64,000 bases of DNA, taken from the NCBI RefSeq assembly GCF_000284295.1, contig NC_017093.1:6200001-6264000 (forward strand), in the 5' to 3' direction. Below, one piece after another: positions 26,927-34,763 of this stretch. The notes below the pieces were generated by a model. It did no database searches. It had not been told where the DNA came from and saw only the letters and a program-made list of their open reading frames with translations. Numbering within the stretch: position 1 is the first letter of the stretch; the number at the start of each line of letters is the position of its first letter. The translations under genes were made by a program, and so were the position numbers. This DNA comes from Actinoplanes missouriensis 431 (GTDB taxonomy: Bacteria > Actinomycetota > Actinomycetes > Mycobacteriales > Micromonosporaceae).

Positions 26927-27955
26927 ATGGCCGAAGGCGCCCTGCTGGAACCCGGCGACACGGCATGGGCGGACGCGCTCGCCCGGACCCGCCACGACGT
27001 GTACCACCTGCCCGGTTACGTCGCGCTCGACGCGCAGCTGGCCGGGGGCACGCCCGCCGCGTTCCGGTACGACGAGGCCGGCCATGTGCTGCTCGTCCCG
27101 CTGGTGCTGCGGACCATCCCGGAGACCGGGCTGCGGGACGCGGTCTCCCCGTACGGATATCCCGGCCCGATCAGCGACGTGCCGGCCACGAACACGGCGT
27201 TCTGGGCGCGCGCCGCGACGGCCATGGTGGAGCTGCTGCGCTGCCACGACGCGATCACCGCGTTCGTCCGGCTGCACCCGCTGCTGCCGGCGCCGGCCGT
27301 CGCCCTGGACCGGGTCGGCACGGTGGTGCGGCACGGCGAGACGGTCGCGATCGACCTGACCCTGCCGGCCGACCGGATCTGGAGCGAGACGCACCGCACC
27401 CACCGCAACCAGATCAACAAGTCACGGCGGGCCGGTGTGGAGATCGTCTTCGACGACTGGTCCTACCTGGACGCGTGGATCTCGACCTACCACGCGACGA
27501 TGCGGCGGGTCGGCGCCACCGCGTTCTACTTCTTCGAGCGTGACCACTTCCACCGGCTGCGGGAGGCGCTCGGCAGCGCCCTGCACCTGGCGACCGCGGT
27601 GCGCGACGGGGAGGTGCTCGGCGGCAACCTGTTCTTCTCGCACTCCTCCGCGGCACAGGGCGGCATCATGCACACTCATCTGCAGTCCACCCGGGACGGC
27701 GATATCTGGTGGGCGGACAAGCTGCTCTACCACGAGGTGCGCCTGTGGGGCCGCGAGCACGGCAACCGGGTCTTCCACATCGGCGGCGGGCTGGGCGGAT
27801 CGGACGACTCGCTGTTCCGGTACAAGGCGGCGTTCGGGTCCCTGCGCCAGGACTTCCACACCTGGCGGGTGATCACCGATCCGATCGCGTACGAGAAACT
27901 GGCCGGCCCGCCGACGCGTGAGTCCCTGGCCGGCCGGTTCCCCCCGTACCGCTGA
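26927..27955 (+). CDS. FemAB-like / GNAT acyltransferase 3
   Basis: 342-aa close paralogue of the product of 24650-25672: shared blocks include VYHLPGYVALDA, VSPYGYPGPISD, THRTHRNQINKSRRAG, VGATAFYFFERDHF and FHIGGGLGGSDDSLFRYKAAFG. Probably arose by duplication around the monooxygenase. Cytoplasmic, no signal. AAGGGACG ribosome site, 39 nt after the monooxygenase stop. Likely adds a second residue or acts on a different position of the same precursor; this is inference. Confidence 0.85.
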   Translation: MAEGALLEPGDTAWADALARTRHDVYHLPGYVALDAQLAGGTPAAFRYDEAGHVLLVPLVLRTIPETGLRDAVSPYGYPGPISDVPATNTAFWARAATAMVELLRCHDAITAFVRLHPLLPAPAVALDRVGTVVRHGETVAIDLTLPADRIWSETHRTHRNQINKSRRAGVEIVFDDWSYLDAWISTYHATMRRVGATAFYFFERDHFHRLREALGSALHLATAVRDGEVLGGNLFFSHSSAAQGGIMHTHLQSTRDGDIWWADKLLYHEVRLWGREHGNRVFHIGGGLGGSDDSLFRYKAAFGSLRQDFHTWRVITDPIAYEKLAGPPTRESLAGRFPPYR

Positions 27956-28101
27956 CCGGTTCCGCCACCCCGCCGTGGCCGGCCGGGCCCGCCGGACCGG
28001 CTATGACCCAAGCGGTGTGGCAGGACCGAGATCAACCACAGGTCATTCATAGACTTCGATGCTTTTCTGCTGTCTCCCCCACGGCAGAAGGGAGAAGTCC
28101 C

Positions 28102-28893
28102 ATGCAGGACAACGAGGCCTTCGTGCGCGAGGTGCACGACAAGGGCCTGACCTACGACCTGCCCGTCATGTCCCGGCGGCGGATGCTCGCCACGGTCGGC
28201 GGCGCCGCGCTGCTCAGCGCGCCGCTGCTGACCGGCGCCACCTCGGAGGCGGCCGCCGCGGCGTGCGCCGCCGAGGTCGACTCGGAGACCGCCGGGCCGT
28301 ACCCCGCCGACGGCTCGAACGGGCCGGACGTGCGGGTGCTCTCCGGCATCGTGCGCAGCGACATCCGCCCGTCGTTCGGCACGTCCACCACCGTCGCGCC
28401 GGGTGTGCCGCTGCAGTTCTCGCTGACCGTGCTGAACGCGGCGTGCACACCCACCGCGGGTGCCGCGATCTACGCCTGGCACTGCGACCGGGCCGGCCGG
28501 TACTCGCTCTACTCCACCGGCGTGACCCGGGAGAACTACCTGCGCGGCATCCAGGTCACGAACGCGGCCGGCACGGTGACGTTCACCAGCATCTACCCCG
28601 GCTGCTACGCCGGGCGGTGGCCGCACATCCACTTCGAGGTGTACGCGTCGCTCGCGCACGCGACGAGCGGCGCCGGCCCGATCCGCAAGACCTCACAGAT
28701 CGCGCTGCCGCAGGACGTCTCGCAGACCGTCTACCGGTCGGCCACCGGGTACGCCCAGAGCGTCACCAACCTGAGCCGGATCACGCTGGCCCGGGACATG
28801 GTGTTCGGTGACGACCTGGCGGCCACCCAGATGGCGTCCGTGACCGGGTCGGTCTCGGCCGGTTACGTGGCGAACCTGACGATCACGGTCTAG
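28102..28893 (+). CDS. Secreted intradiol-type dioxygenase
   Basis: 263 aa. After a 22-residue leader comes a Tat-like signal (SRRRMLATVGGAALLSAPLL). The mature part has the intradiol catechol dioxygenase fold: GPYPADGSN, AAIYAWHCDRAGRYSLY, YPGCYAGRWPHIHFEVY; the Tyr/Tyr/His/His iron ligand set can be drawn from these blocks. Extracellular actinomycete members act on catechols or lignin-derived phenols. Its position 146 nt after the polysaccharide operon allows, but does not prove, a link with the hydroxylase upstream. Terminator follows. Confidence 0.85.
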   Translation: MQDNEAFVREVHDKGLTYDLPVMSRRRMLATVGGAALLSAPLLTGATSEAAAAACAAEVDSETAGPYPADGSNGPDVRVLSGIVRSDIRPSFGTSTTVAPGVPLQFSLTVLNAACTPTAGAAIYAWHCDRAGRYSLYSTGVTRENYLRGIQVTNAAGTVTFTSIYPGCYAGRWPHIHFEVYASLAHATSGAGPIRKTSQIALPQDVSQTVYRSATGYAQSVTNLSRITLARDMVFGDDLAATQMASVTGSVSAGYVANLTITV

Positions 28894-28900
28894 CCGCCCG

Positions 28901-28944
28901 GTGGTGCCGGTCGTGCCCCGGCAAAGCGGCGCGACCGGCACCAC
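28901..28944 (+). terminator. Terminator of the dioxygenase gene
   Basis: Perfect 13-bp inverted repeat GTGGTGCCGGTCG / CGACCGGCACCAC, 18-nt loop, starting 8 nt after the stop codon. Confidence 0.75.
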
Positions 28945-29061
28945 GCACCCGTAGCGAGACGCGCGTAACGGCCCGGAGCGGGCAGACGGCCGCGGTGTCA
29001 GGCCCGGGACGGGGTTACTGCTTGTGGGTGCGGCCGTCACCCCGTACCCGGAAAGGGGAAT

Positions 29062-30300
29062 CTAGCGGCGCAGGACGCCGTGCGGGTCGAGCACGTATTT
29101 GCGCGCCGCGCCCTGGTCGAAGTCCTGGTAACCCCGCGGGGCGTCGTCCATCGGGATCGGTGTGGCGTTGACGTTCTTCGCGATCTGCACCCGGTCGTGC
29201 AGGATCGCCATCATCAGCCCGTGGTTGTACTTCATGACCGGGCACTGACCGGTCACGAAGGAGTGCGATTTCGCCCAGCCGAGGCCGAGTCGCAGGGAGA
29301 GCGAGCCGACCTTGGCGGCCTCGTCGACGCCGCCCGGATCACCGGTGACGTAGAGGCCGGGCACGCCGATCGCGCCGCCCGCGCGGGTCAGGTCCATCAG
29401 CGAGTTCAGCACGGTGGCGGGCATCTCGGTGCCGGAGTCGCGGCCGTGGCCCCGGGCCTCGAAACCGACGGCGTCCACCGCGGCGTCCACGAGCGGCTGA
29501 CCGATCGCCGGCGCGGAACGGCCGAGGATCTGCTGCACCTGCTCGGTCGGATCACCCTGCGCCACGTTGATCGTCTCGCAGCCGAAACTGCGGGCCTGCG
29601 CGAGCCGCTCGTCGTTGAGGTCACCGACGATGACGACCGCCGCGCCGAGCAGGAACGCCGAGGTCGCAGCGGCCAGACCGACCGGACCGGCGCCAGCGAT
29701 GTAGACCGTCGACCCGGTCGTCACGCCCGCGCTCACACAACCGTGGTACCCGGTCGGGAAGATGTCGCTGAGCATCGCCAGGTCCAGGGCCTTCTCCAGG
29801 GCCTGGTCGCGGTCCGGGAAGCGGAGCAGGTTCCAGTCGGCGTAGGGAACCATCACGTACGCCGCCTGACCGCCGACCCAGCCGCCCATGTCGACGTAGC
29901 CGTACGCCGAGCCGGGCCGGTCCGGGTTCACGTTGAGACAGACGCCGGTCTTGCGTTCCTTGCAGTTGCGGCACCTGCCGCAGGAGATGTTGAACGGCAC
30001 CGAGACCACGTCGCCGACCCGGATGAACTCGACGTCCGGCCCGACGTCGATCACCTCGCCGGTGATCTCGTGGCCGAGCACCAGGCCCTCCGGCGCGGTG
30101 GTGCGCCCGCGGACCATGTGCTGGTCGCTGCCGCAGATGTTGCTGGCGACCGTCTTGAGGATCGCGCCGTGGGGTGTCCTGCGCCCGACGTTCATCTTGT
30201 TGACGCCGGGGCCGTCCTTCACCTCGTAGCTCGGGTAGTCGACGTCGCAGACCTCGACCCGGCCGGGACCCTGGTAGACAACCGCTCTGTTGCCTGACAT
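29062..30300 (-). CDS. fdhA: Formaldehyde dehydrogenase, glutathione-independent type (zinc alcohol dehydrogenase family)
   Basis: 412 aa. Medium-chain zinc dehydrogenase: NICGSDQHMVRGRTT and GLVLGHEITGEV give the catalytic Cys/His region; the structural zinc loop is CGRCRNCKERKTGVC; coenzyme-binding motif is AGAGPVGLAAA. Closely follows Pseudomonas putida FdhA through most of its length, with a short extra segment near residue 25-40. Converts formaldehyde to formate with NAD. GGAGG precedes the ATG. Stands alone on the minus strand. Confidence 0.88.
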   Translation of the reverse strand: MSGNRAVVYQGPGRVEVCDVDYPSYEVKDGPGVNKMNVGRRTPHGAILKTVASNICGSDQHMVRGRTTAPEGLVLGHEITGEVIDVGPDVEFIRVGDVVSVPFNISCGRCRNCKERKTGVCLNVNPDRPGSAYGYVDMGGWVGGQAAYVMVPYADWNLLRFPDRDQALEKALDLAMLSDIFPTGYHGCVSAGVTTGSTVYIAGAGPVGLAAATSAFLLGAAVVIVGDLNDERLAQARSFGCETINVAQGDPTEQVQQILGRSAPAIGQPLVDAAVDAVGFEARGHGRDSGTEMPATVLNSLMDLTRAGGAIGVPGLYVTGDPGGVDEAAKVGSLSLRLGLGWAKSHSFVTGQCPVMKYNHGLMMAILHDRVQIAKNVNATPIPMDDAPRGYQDFDQGAARKYVLDPHGVLRR

Positions 30301-30496
30301 GGTGCGCCTCCAGTTGGTTACGTCGCTGTCACCGCCATGCTTCTCGATGCGTGACCGGAACAGAACCGTCAGTAGTTGCGGATCGCGCATACGCCCGTGG
30401 GCGGATGTGCTCGCCGGGCGGGCCGGCCGACCGGGAACCCGAAGTGGCCGGGCCGGCGCCGAGATCGCGTGGTCGTCGCGTCCCCGCCGGGGCCGG

Positions 30497-31219
30497 CTAC
30501 CTGACCGGCCGCCCGCCGGCCTCCAGGACAGCGGTCAGGTGCGGCGCCACCCAGGACGGGAAGTCGGCACGGTCCACCGGCTCCAGGCGCACCCTGTCGA
30601 CCCGCTCGTTCCCGGCGGGCACGGGTCGCAGCCCGGTCCATCTGCTGCCGGTCAGCAGCCAGGCCACCTGACCGGCGAGGACACTGCCGTCGGCGTTCCG
30701 GCCGGTGATCAGCGCGGAGACGCTGCCCCGGGTCTGCGCGCGGGCCCGCTCCGCGAGACCGCGGTCCCGCGGCGGCATCCACGGCTGCCACTCCAGGTCC
30801 GCGAGATCCACCGTGCCCCGCAACGGCCGCTCCGGGCCGAGGCCGGCCCGCACGGGGTCGCCGCCCCCCGGTTCGGGTACGGCCCGGAGCAGCTCCCCGC
30901 CCAGATCGGCCGCATTGAAGAGGGACAGCTCCACGGTCTCGCCGGCCAGGGTGAACAGGCTCGCCCCCAGACTCCCGGCAACGCTGAACAGGCCCCGCAG
31001 CACCCGGCTCGGCACCGCGGTCTCGATCCGCACGGCGGCGACCGGACGGGCCAGGACGGCCAGGTTGACGGCGAGAGCCTGCTCCTCCTCGGGCGACCAC
31101 TGCCGCTCCGCCTTCGGCACGGCGTCCTGCGGGACCAGCCCCGGTGGGAGGGTCACCTCCGCGAACTCGACGAGCGCGGCCATCTCCCCCTGAGTCAGCA
31201 CGAGCCGCCGGGCGGTCAC
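30497..31219 (-). CDS. EspG-like (ESX/type VII secretion-associated) protein
   Basis: 240 aa, no signal peptide. Starts VTARRLVLTQGEMAALVEF and shows the alternating basic and hydrophobic pattern with repeated 'RIETAVPSRVLRGLFSVAG / VELSLFNAADLGGELL' strands typical of the EspG chaperone family, which binds PE/PPE-type substrates. GTG start overlaps the upstream microgene's stop (GTGA), so the two are translationally coupled. No ESX core genes are in the window. Family assignment is by pattern, hence moderate. Confidence 0.6.
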   Translation of the reverse strand: MTARRLVLTQGEMAALVEFAEVTLPPGLVPQDAVPKAERQWSPEEEQALAVNLAVLARPVAAVRIETAVPSRVLRGLFSVAGSLGASLFTLAGETVELSLFNAADLGGELLRAVPEPGGGDPVRAGLGPERPLRGTVDLADLEWQPWMPPRDRGLAERARAQTRGSVSALITGRNADGSVLAGQVAWLLTGSRWTGLRPVPAGNERVDRVRLEPVDRADFPSWVAPHLTAVLEAGGRPVR

Positions 31220-31416
31220 AACGCACCCGGCCGGCTCAGGAACCGGCCCGCGTTGTCGCGGGTCCAGGCCACGTTGTCGCGGGTCCAGGCCACGTTGTCG
31301 CAGCTCCAGGCCGTGTTGTCGCGGGTCCAGGCCGCGTTGTCGCAGAGCCCGGCCGCGTTGTCGCGCGGACCGGCAGCTAGCCGGTCGAGCTCGGCGGGGT
31401 TGCCGTAGAAAGCCAT
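31216..31416 (-). CDS. 66-aa heptad-repeat microprotein, possible WXG100-like remnant
   Basis: Good GGGAGG site before ATG. The N-terminus MAFYGNPAELDRLA resembles the first helix of actinomycete WXG100-like proteins; residues 17-58 are six consecutive heptads of the type TRDNVAW (PRDNAAG, LCDNAAW, TRDNTAW, SCDNVAW, TRDNVAW, TRDNAGR), with Cys at 25 and 39; a short tail ends it. The repeats correspond to 21-nt DNA units at 31243-31368. No WxG turn and no second helix, so it is either a shortened WXG100-type protein whose middle expanded by repeat slippage, or a new small coiled protein. Coupled to the EspG-like gene. Confidence 0.6.
   Translation of the reverse strand: MAFYGNPAELDRLAAGPRDNAAGLCDNAAWTRDNTAWSCDNVAWTRDNVAWTRDNAGRFLSRPGAL
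31243..31368 (-). repeat. 21-nt tandem repeat x6 (in the microprotein gene)
   Basis: Six 21-nt units, consensus on the plus strand GTTGTCGCGGGTCCAGGCCA plus one base; the central ones nearly identical, the outer ones diverged. Confidence 0.85.
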
Positions 31417-31730
31417 GATGCCGCCTCCCGGGAGGAGTCTCTCCCTGAGGTCTACGCCAGTGTGGACGCCGCCGTTCGGCGCAGGCCAGTAACCGACACG
31501 CCTCGCTGGGGCATCCTAGGAACCTAGCTTGAAGGGGGTCAGCGGTATCTCCGGGGCGCGAAGTTAAGAGGTCAAGCGGCATTAGCGTGGAAGATCGAGC
31601 GCCTGCTTCCGCCCCGAACCGGGCCGCCTGACCGGCGTCAACGGCGCGAACGGCGGTATGAACGGCGCGGCCGGTGCGCGGCCGGTCCGGGTGCGTGCTC
31701 GGTTGCCTCTTGCGGTCCTCGGGTTCGCCG

Positions 31731-31839
31731 ATCGTGGAAACGGCGAGGCCGGCTGGCTCTCAGCGCGGACAAAACGGGCGCAGGGCAGCACTGGTGACCA
31801 GCCGGGCGAGATGAGCTGGCTTCCAGTGCTGGCAGCAGC
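31731..31839 (+). repeat. Dispersed noncoding repeat, copy A
   Basis: 109 bp beginning ATCGTGGAAACGGCGAGGCC; aligns without gaps to 46605-46713 with about 18 differences. Both copies contain GCGGACAAAACGGGC and are outside genes. Confidence 0.85.
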
Positions 31840-31864
31840 GTCTCAGACAGCACTGGAAGCCAGC
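31815..31864. repeat. 17-bp perfect inverted repeat
   Basis: GCTGGCTTCCAGTGCTG (31815-31831) and its exact complement (31848-31864) with a 16-nt loop. A further CAGCACTGG lies at 31786-31794. May serve as a bidirectional terminator or be part of a mobile repeat; copy B lacks the second arm. Confidence 0.8.
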
Positions 31865-31919
31865 CGGACCAGCCGGACGACAGCGTTGATCACGCGAACC
31901 GGGTCGCCCACACGCGCGA

Positions 31920-32396
31920 TCACTTGACCTCGCGGCACCGGGCGGCGCCCCGGACCAGAGCACACGGTGAGCAGCGACTCAGGCCAGGGCACACCGTGAT
32001 CAGCGACCCAGGCCGCGCCCACAGGCGCCGGCTCACCCCTTCCTCCCCCACGGGAACCGCCACCGCCCCGGCCCCGGAAACCGGCCGCGGACGCCTCGGC
32101 TGCACCCGCCCCGAGCTCCCCCCACGCCCGGGATAGATCAGCAACCCGTTCACCGGATCAGGAACCGCGTCCAGCGCCGCCCCCACCACCGCCAGCCGCC
32201 GATACGACTCCCACCGGCCCTCAGCCCGGAACCCGATCTCGAACACCACGCCCCACGACTGCCGGACCCAGCTCCATTCGTAGGCCCCGTGCGCGACGGC
32301 CGCCTCGACGAGTGCCGTCCCGCAGGAGTCCTGCCACCGCGCCGCCGACTGCTGCGGCCCGTCCAGCACCTCGATCGACCACCAGTGCAGTTCCAC
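31920..32396 (-). CDS. Conserved actinobacterial protein of unknown function
   Basis: 158 aa. Residues 1-105 are strongly patterned (MELHWWSIEVLDG, WSWVRQSWGVVFEIGF, ALDAVPDPVNGLLIYPGRGG) and match a small conserved hypothetical family of Micromonosporaceae and relatives; the last 50 residues are Arg/Pro rich and may be unstructured. GTG start preceded by GGGGTGAG, 15 nt after the membrane protein gene, so probably co-transcribed with it. No function proposed. Confidence 0.65.
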   Translation of the reverse strand: MELHWWSIEVLDGPQQSAARWQDSCGTALVEAAVAHGAYEWSWVRQSWGVVFEIGFRAEGRWESYRRLAVVGAALDAVPDPVNGLLIYPGRGGSSGRVQPRRPRPVSGAGAVAVPVGEEGVSRRLWARPGSLITVCPGLSRCSPCALVRGAARCREVK

Positions 32397-32411
32397 GAGC
32401 TCACCCCATCG

Positions 32412-33629
32412 TCACGCCGCCGACGAACGCCGCCCCGACGGCAACGCGTGGCGCCCCGACTTCCGCCGCGAACCCCCACGCGGCGCCGCCCGCGACCCCC
32501 GCGCCTCCGGCAACGAGGGCCGCCGGGCCTCCGGAAGCTGCGGCCCGGCCCACGCCGGCACGGAGCCGGGCACGTTCAGCGTGCGGTCCGGCGGCACCCA
32601 CAGCGGCTGCGGCGTCGTCGGCGAGCCCCACCAGCGGAATGTGCCATATCCCCGGACCAGCGGCGGCTGCAGCGCCGGCCAGTGCGCCTCGGGCGGGATG
32701 GCGAGCCGCCACGCCTCGACCGGCACCAGGCCGAGCCCGGACTGCGGTGGCACCGCGACGGTGGTGCCGGCGGGCGCCGGGCTGCCGTCGGCGGATTCGA
32801 CGGCGACGGTGGCGGGCGCGGAGGCGAGCACCACGGCCGCGCCGATGGTGACGATCCCGGCGAGCAGGGCGGCGGGTTCCCAGCCGGGGCGGACGGTGTC
32901 GCCGAGCAGGGTCAGGGCGATCACCGAGGGGGCGACCACCTCACCTGTCCAGTGCACGGCGGTGACCCGGCCGACGTCACCCTGCTGGAGCGCGTTGGCG
33001 TACAGGATCATGCCGTTGATCGGGAAGATCAGCAGGGCCCAGACCAGCGGCTCGGTGGCGATCGCGACGACCGCGGACGGGAACGTGTCCATCGAGCCGG
33101 GCGGCATCGTGAGAACGCGGCCGGTGAGCGCGGCGCCGCCGAGGGAGAGGCCACCGACGCCGGCGATCAGGCCGGGGATGCCGATCCTCGTGGTCATCCA
33201 GCCGAGGATCACGACGCCGACGGCCGCGCAGCAGAACCCGACCCGCATGGTCCACGTCGGGGTCATCTCGTGCTGCTGGCCGGCCGACATGGCGAGGGTG
33301 GTGAGGGCGACGCTGGTGCAGACGATGGCGGCGACGTCCCGGTGGCGCAGCCGGGAGCGCAGGAACAGCCAGGCCAGCACGGCGGTGACGGCGAGGGAGC
33401 CGGCCAGCACGGACTCGACGACGTAGACCGCGAGGTGCTGCAGCGCGAACATCGCGGCGACCCAGGCGGAGATGTCGAGGGCGATGCCGATCAGGTAGAG
33501 CGGGTGGCCGAGGGTGCTCACCGTGTTGTGGCTGCGCTTCGCGCCGACGGCTTGGAGGATCGATCCCACCGCGTAACTCAGGGCGCCGTAGACGGCCAGC
33601 CCGAGCGCCATCCAGCCCGCGGTGGTCAT
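32412..33629 (-). CDS. DMT/EamA-like multi-pass membrane protein with long cytoplasmic tail
   Basis: 405 aa. About nine or ten hydrophobic helices in residues 5-275 (for example GWMALGLAVYGALSYAVGSIL, LAGSLAVTAVLAWLFL), then a roughly 130-residue Pro/Arg-rich tail (SPAPAGTTVAVPPQSG..., ending RRKSGRHALPSGRRSSAA). Resembles drug/metabolite-transporter-type proteins of actinomycetes; substrate unknown. ATG 33629 preferred over GTG 33635 because of AAGGGCGG spacing. An AT-rich inverted repeat lies 30 nt upstream. Confidence 0.72.
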   Translation of the reverse strand: MTTAGWMALGLAVYGALSYAVGSILQAVGAKRSHNTVSTLGHPLYLIGIALDISAWVAAMFALQHLAVYVVESVLAGSLAVTAVLAWLFLRSRLRHRDVAAIVCTSVALTTLAMSAGQQHEMTPTWTMRVGFCCAAVGVVILGWMTTRIGIPGLIAGVGGLSLGGAALTGRVLTMPPGSMDTFPSAVVAIATEPLVWALLIFPINGMILYANALQQGDVGRVTAVHWTGEVVAPSVIALTLLGDTVRPGWEPAALLAGIVTIGAAVVLASAPATVAVESADGSPAPAGTTVAVPPQSGLGLVPVEAWRLAIPPEAHWPALQPPLVRGYGTFRWWGSPTTPQPLWVPPDRTLNVPGSVPAWAGPQLPEARRPSLPEARGSRAAPRGGSRRKSGRHALPSGRRSSAA

Positions 33630-33656
33630 GGTCACCGCCCTTGATCACTCTGCGTT

Positions 33657-33690
33657 GATCGACATATCACGCAATGATGATATGCCGATC
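33657..33690. promoter_or_regulatory. AT-rich inverted repeat upstream of the membrane protein gene
   Basis: GATCG-a-CATATCA, 8-nt spacer, TGATATG-c-CGATC: 13-bp arms with one mismatch (33657-33669 / 33678-33690). Candidate operator about 30 bp before the start codon at 33629. Confidence 0.55.
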
Positions 33691-33707
33691 GACCGATCGA
33701 TGCGACC

Positions 33708-34763
33708 CTAGGCGGCGACGGCGGGTGCGAACGCGGTCATCACCTCCGCCATCCGCAACAAATCCCCTGGTCCGCACCGATGATCGACGGGCAGCGTGAG
33801 CATCCGCGCGGCCAGTTCCGCCGCCTCGTGGTCGCCGCTCCAGAGTCCGCCGCGATCCTGCCGCCAGTGCACCGGCGCATAGATCCGGTTCGCGGCCAGG
33901 TGCGCTTGCAGCGCATCGCGCGCCTGTGCGGTGGGGCACGCCAGCTGCAGGCGGAACGGGCCGTCTCCCACCAGCTCGATTGCGGGGGTACGCCCACCGA
34001 GCAGTCCCGCCATCTCCCGCGCCCGGGCCGCCGCCGTGGCCAGCACCCCGCCCACGTCGATCAGCGGCAGCGCCGCCCGGGTGAACGCGCAGGCCGGCCC
34101 GGCGCTGCCCAGCAGGTCGTGCTCCCCCTGCTGGGCCAGCGCCCGGAACTGCTCCTTGGCGACCGGCCGCCCCTGCAGCCAGGCCGCCTTGAGCAGCATC
34201 GCCGCGAGCTTCAGATGCGCCCCGTCGCTCTCCGGACCCCGCGGACCGGGCAGCTCGCGGCCCGACGGCGACCAGAGCAACCCGCCGTCGGGCAGGGGCA
34301 GCGTCTTGCGCAGCGAGGCCACGGCGTACGCCGCTTCGCTGTCCCGCGCCCAGTCGCTGAACGGGGCGTGCGAGTGGTCCTCGATCACGCAGACGCCGGG
34401 ATGCGCCCGGATCCACGCCGTCCACGGCTCGCCCCGCTCCCGCCCGAACAGGTTCTGGGCGAGCACCACGTCCCCGTCGCCGGCCCGCAGGGTCTCCCAG
34501 CGCGGGCCCCGCCCGTCCGGCAGGTGCCGGTACCAGGCGATCGGCGCCTGCGCGGAGAGCGCCTCGGCGACGCCCATGCAGAAGTAGGACGGCACGTGCA
34601 GCCGGCTGCCCGGCGCGAGCAGCCGCAGCAGCTCGCTGAGCGCGCCGCATCCGGTGGCGAAGAGGGCACGCCGCGCCGGCAGCCACGCGGGCGGGCCGTC
34701 CTGCTCGGCGCCGAGCAGGACGGCCGGGTCCCAGTGGAACTCGGAGCCGATCTCAGGCGACAC
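33708..34763 (-). CDS. DegT-like aminotransferase-fold protein
   Basis: 351 aa. PLP-dependent transferase fold; candidate pyridoxal Lys in ASLRKTLPLPDGG, Asp in VIEDHSHAPF. Shorter and more diverged than the aminotransferase at 16887-17996 and lacking the usual SGT-A-L start (it has ATGCGALSELLRLLAPG). It is the last gene of the leftward arm; GTG start overlaps the sugar transferase end by 11 nt. Probably makes or transfers an amino sugar or amino acid for the polymer. Confidence 0.75.
   Translation of the reverse strand: MSPEIGSEFHWDPAVLLGAEQDGPPAWLPARRALFATGCGALSELLRLLAPGSRLHVPSYFCMGVAEALSAQAPIAWYRHLPDGRGPRWETLRAGDGDVVLAQNLFGRERGEPWTAWIRAHPGVCVIEDHSHAPFSDWARDSEAAYAVASLRKTLPLPDGGLLWSPSGRELPGPRGPESDGAHLKLAAMLLKAAWLQGRPVAKEQFRALAQQGEHDLLGSAGPACAFTRAALPLIDVGGVLATAAARAREMAGLLGGRTPAIELVGDGPFRLQLACPTAQARDALQAHLAANRIYAPVHWRQDRGGLWSGDHEAAELAARMLTLPVDHRCGPGDLLRMAEVMTAFAPAVAA

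Larger units (their letters stand above)
31417..31919. other. 500-bp noncoding stretch with a dispersed repeat and a large hairpin
   Basis: No convincing gene; short frames here have no ribosome site or family resemblance. Holds repeat copy A (31731-31839, about 83% identical without gaps to 46605-46713) and a 17-bp perfect inverted repeat (31815-31864). The end next to 31416 should contain the promoter of the microgene. Confidence 0.7.

Noticed and set aside
30497..31582. 361-codon reading of the EspG-like frame
   Set aside because: The first 120 codons overlap the microgene and noncoding DNA; the GTG at 31219 gives a coupled start.
31658..31927. 89-codon frame and minus-strand frames in 31.6-31.9 kb
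   Set aside because: The same frames recur at 46.6 kb only because of the dispersed repeat; no start signals.
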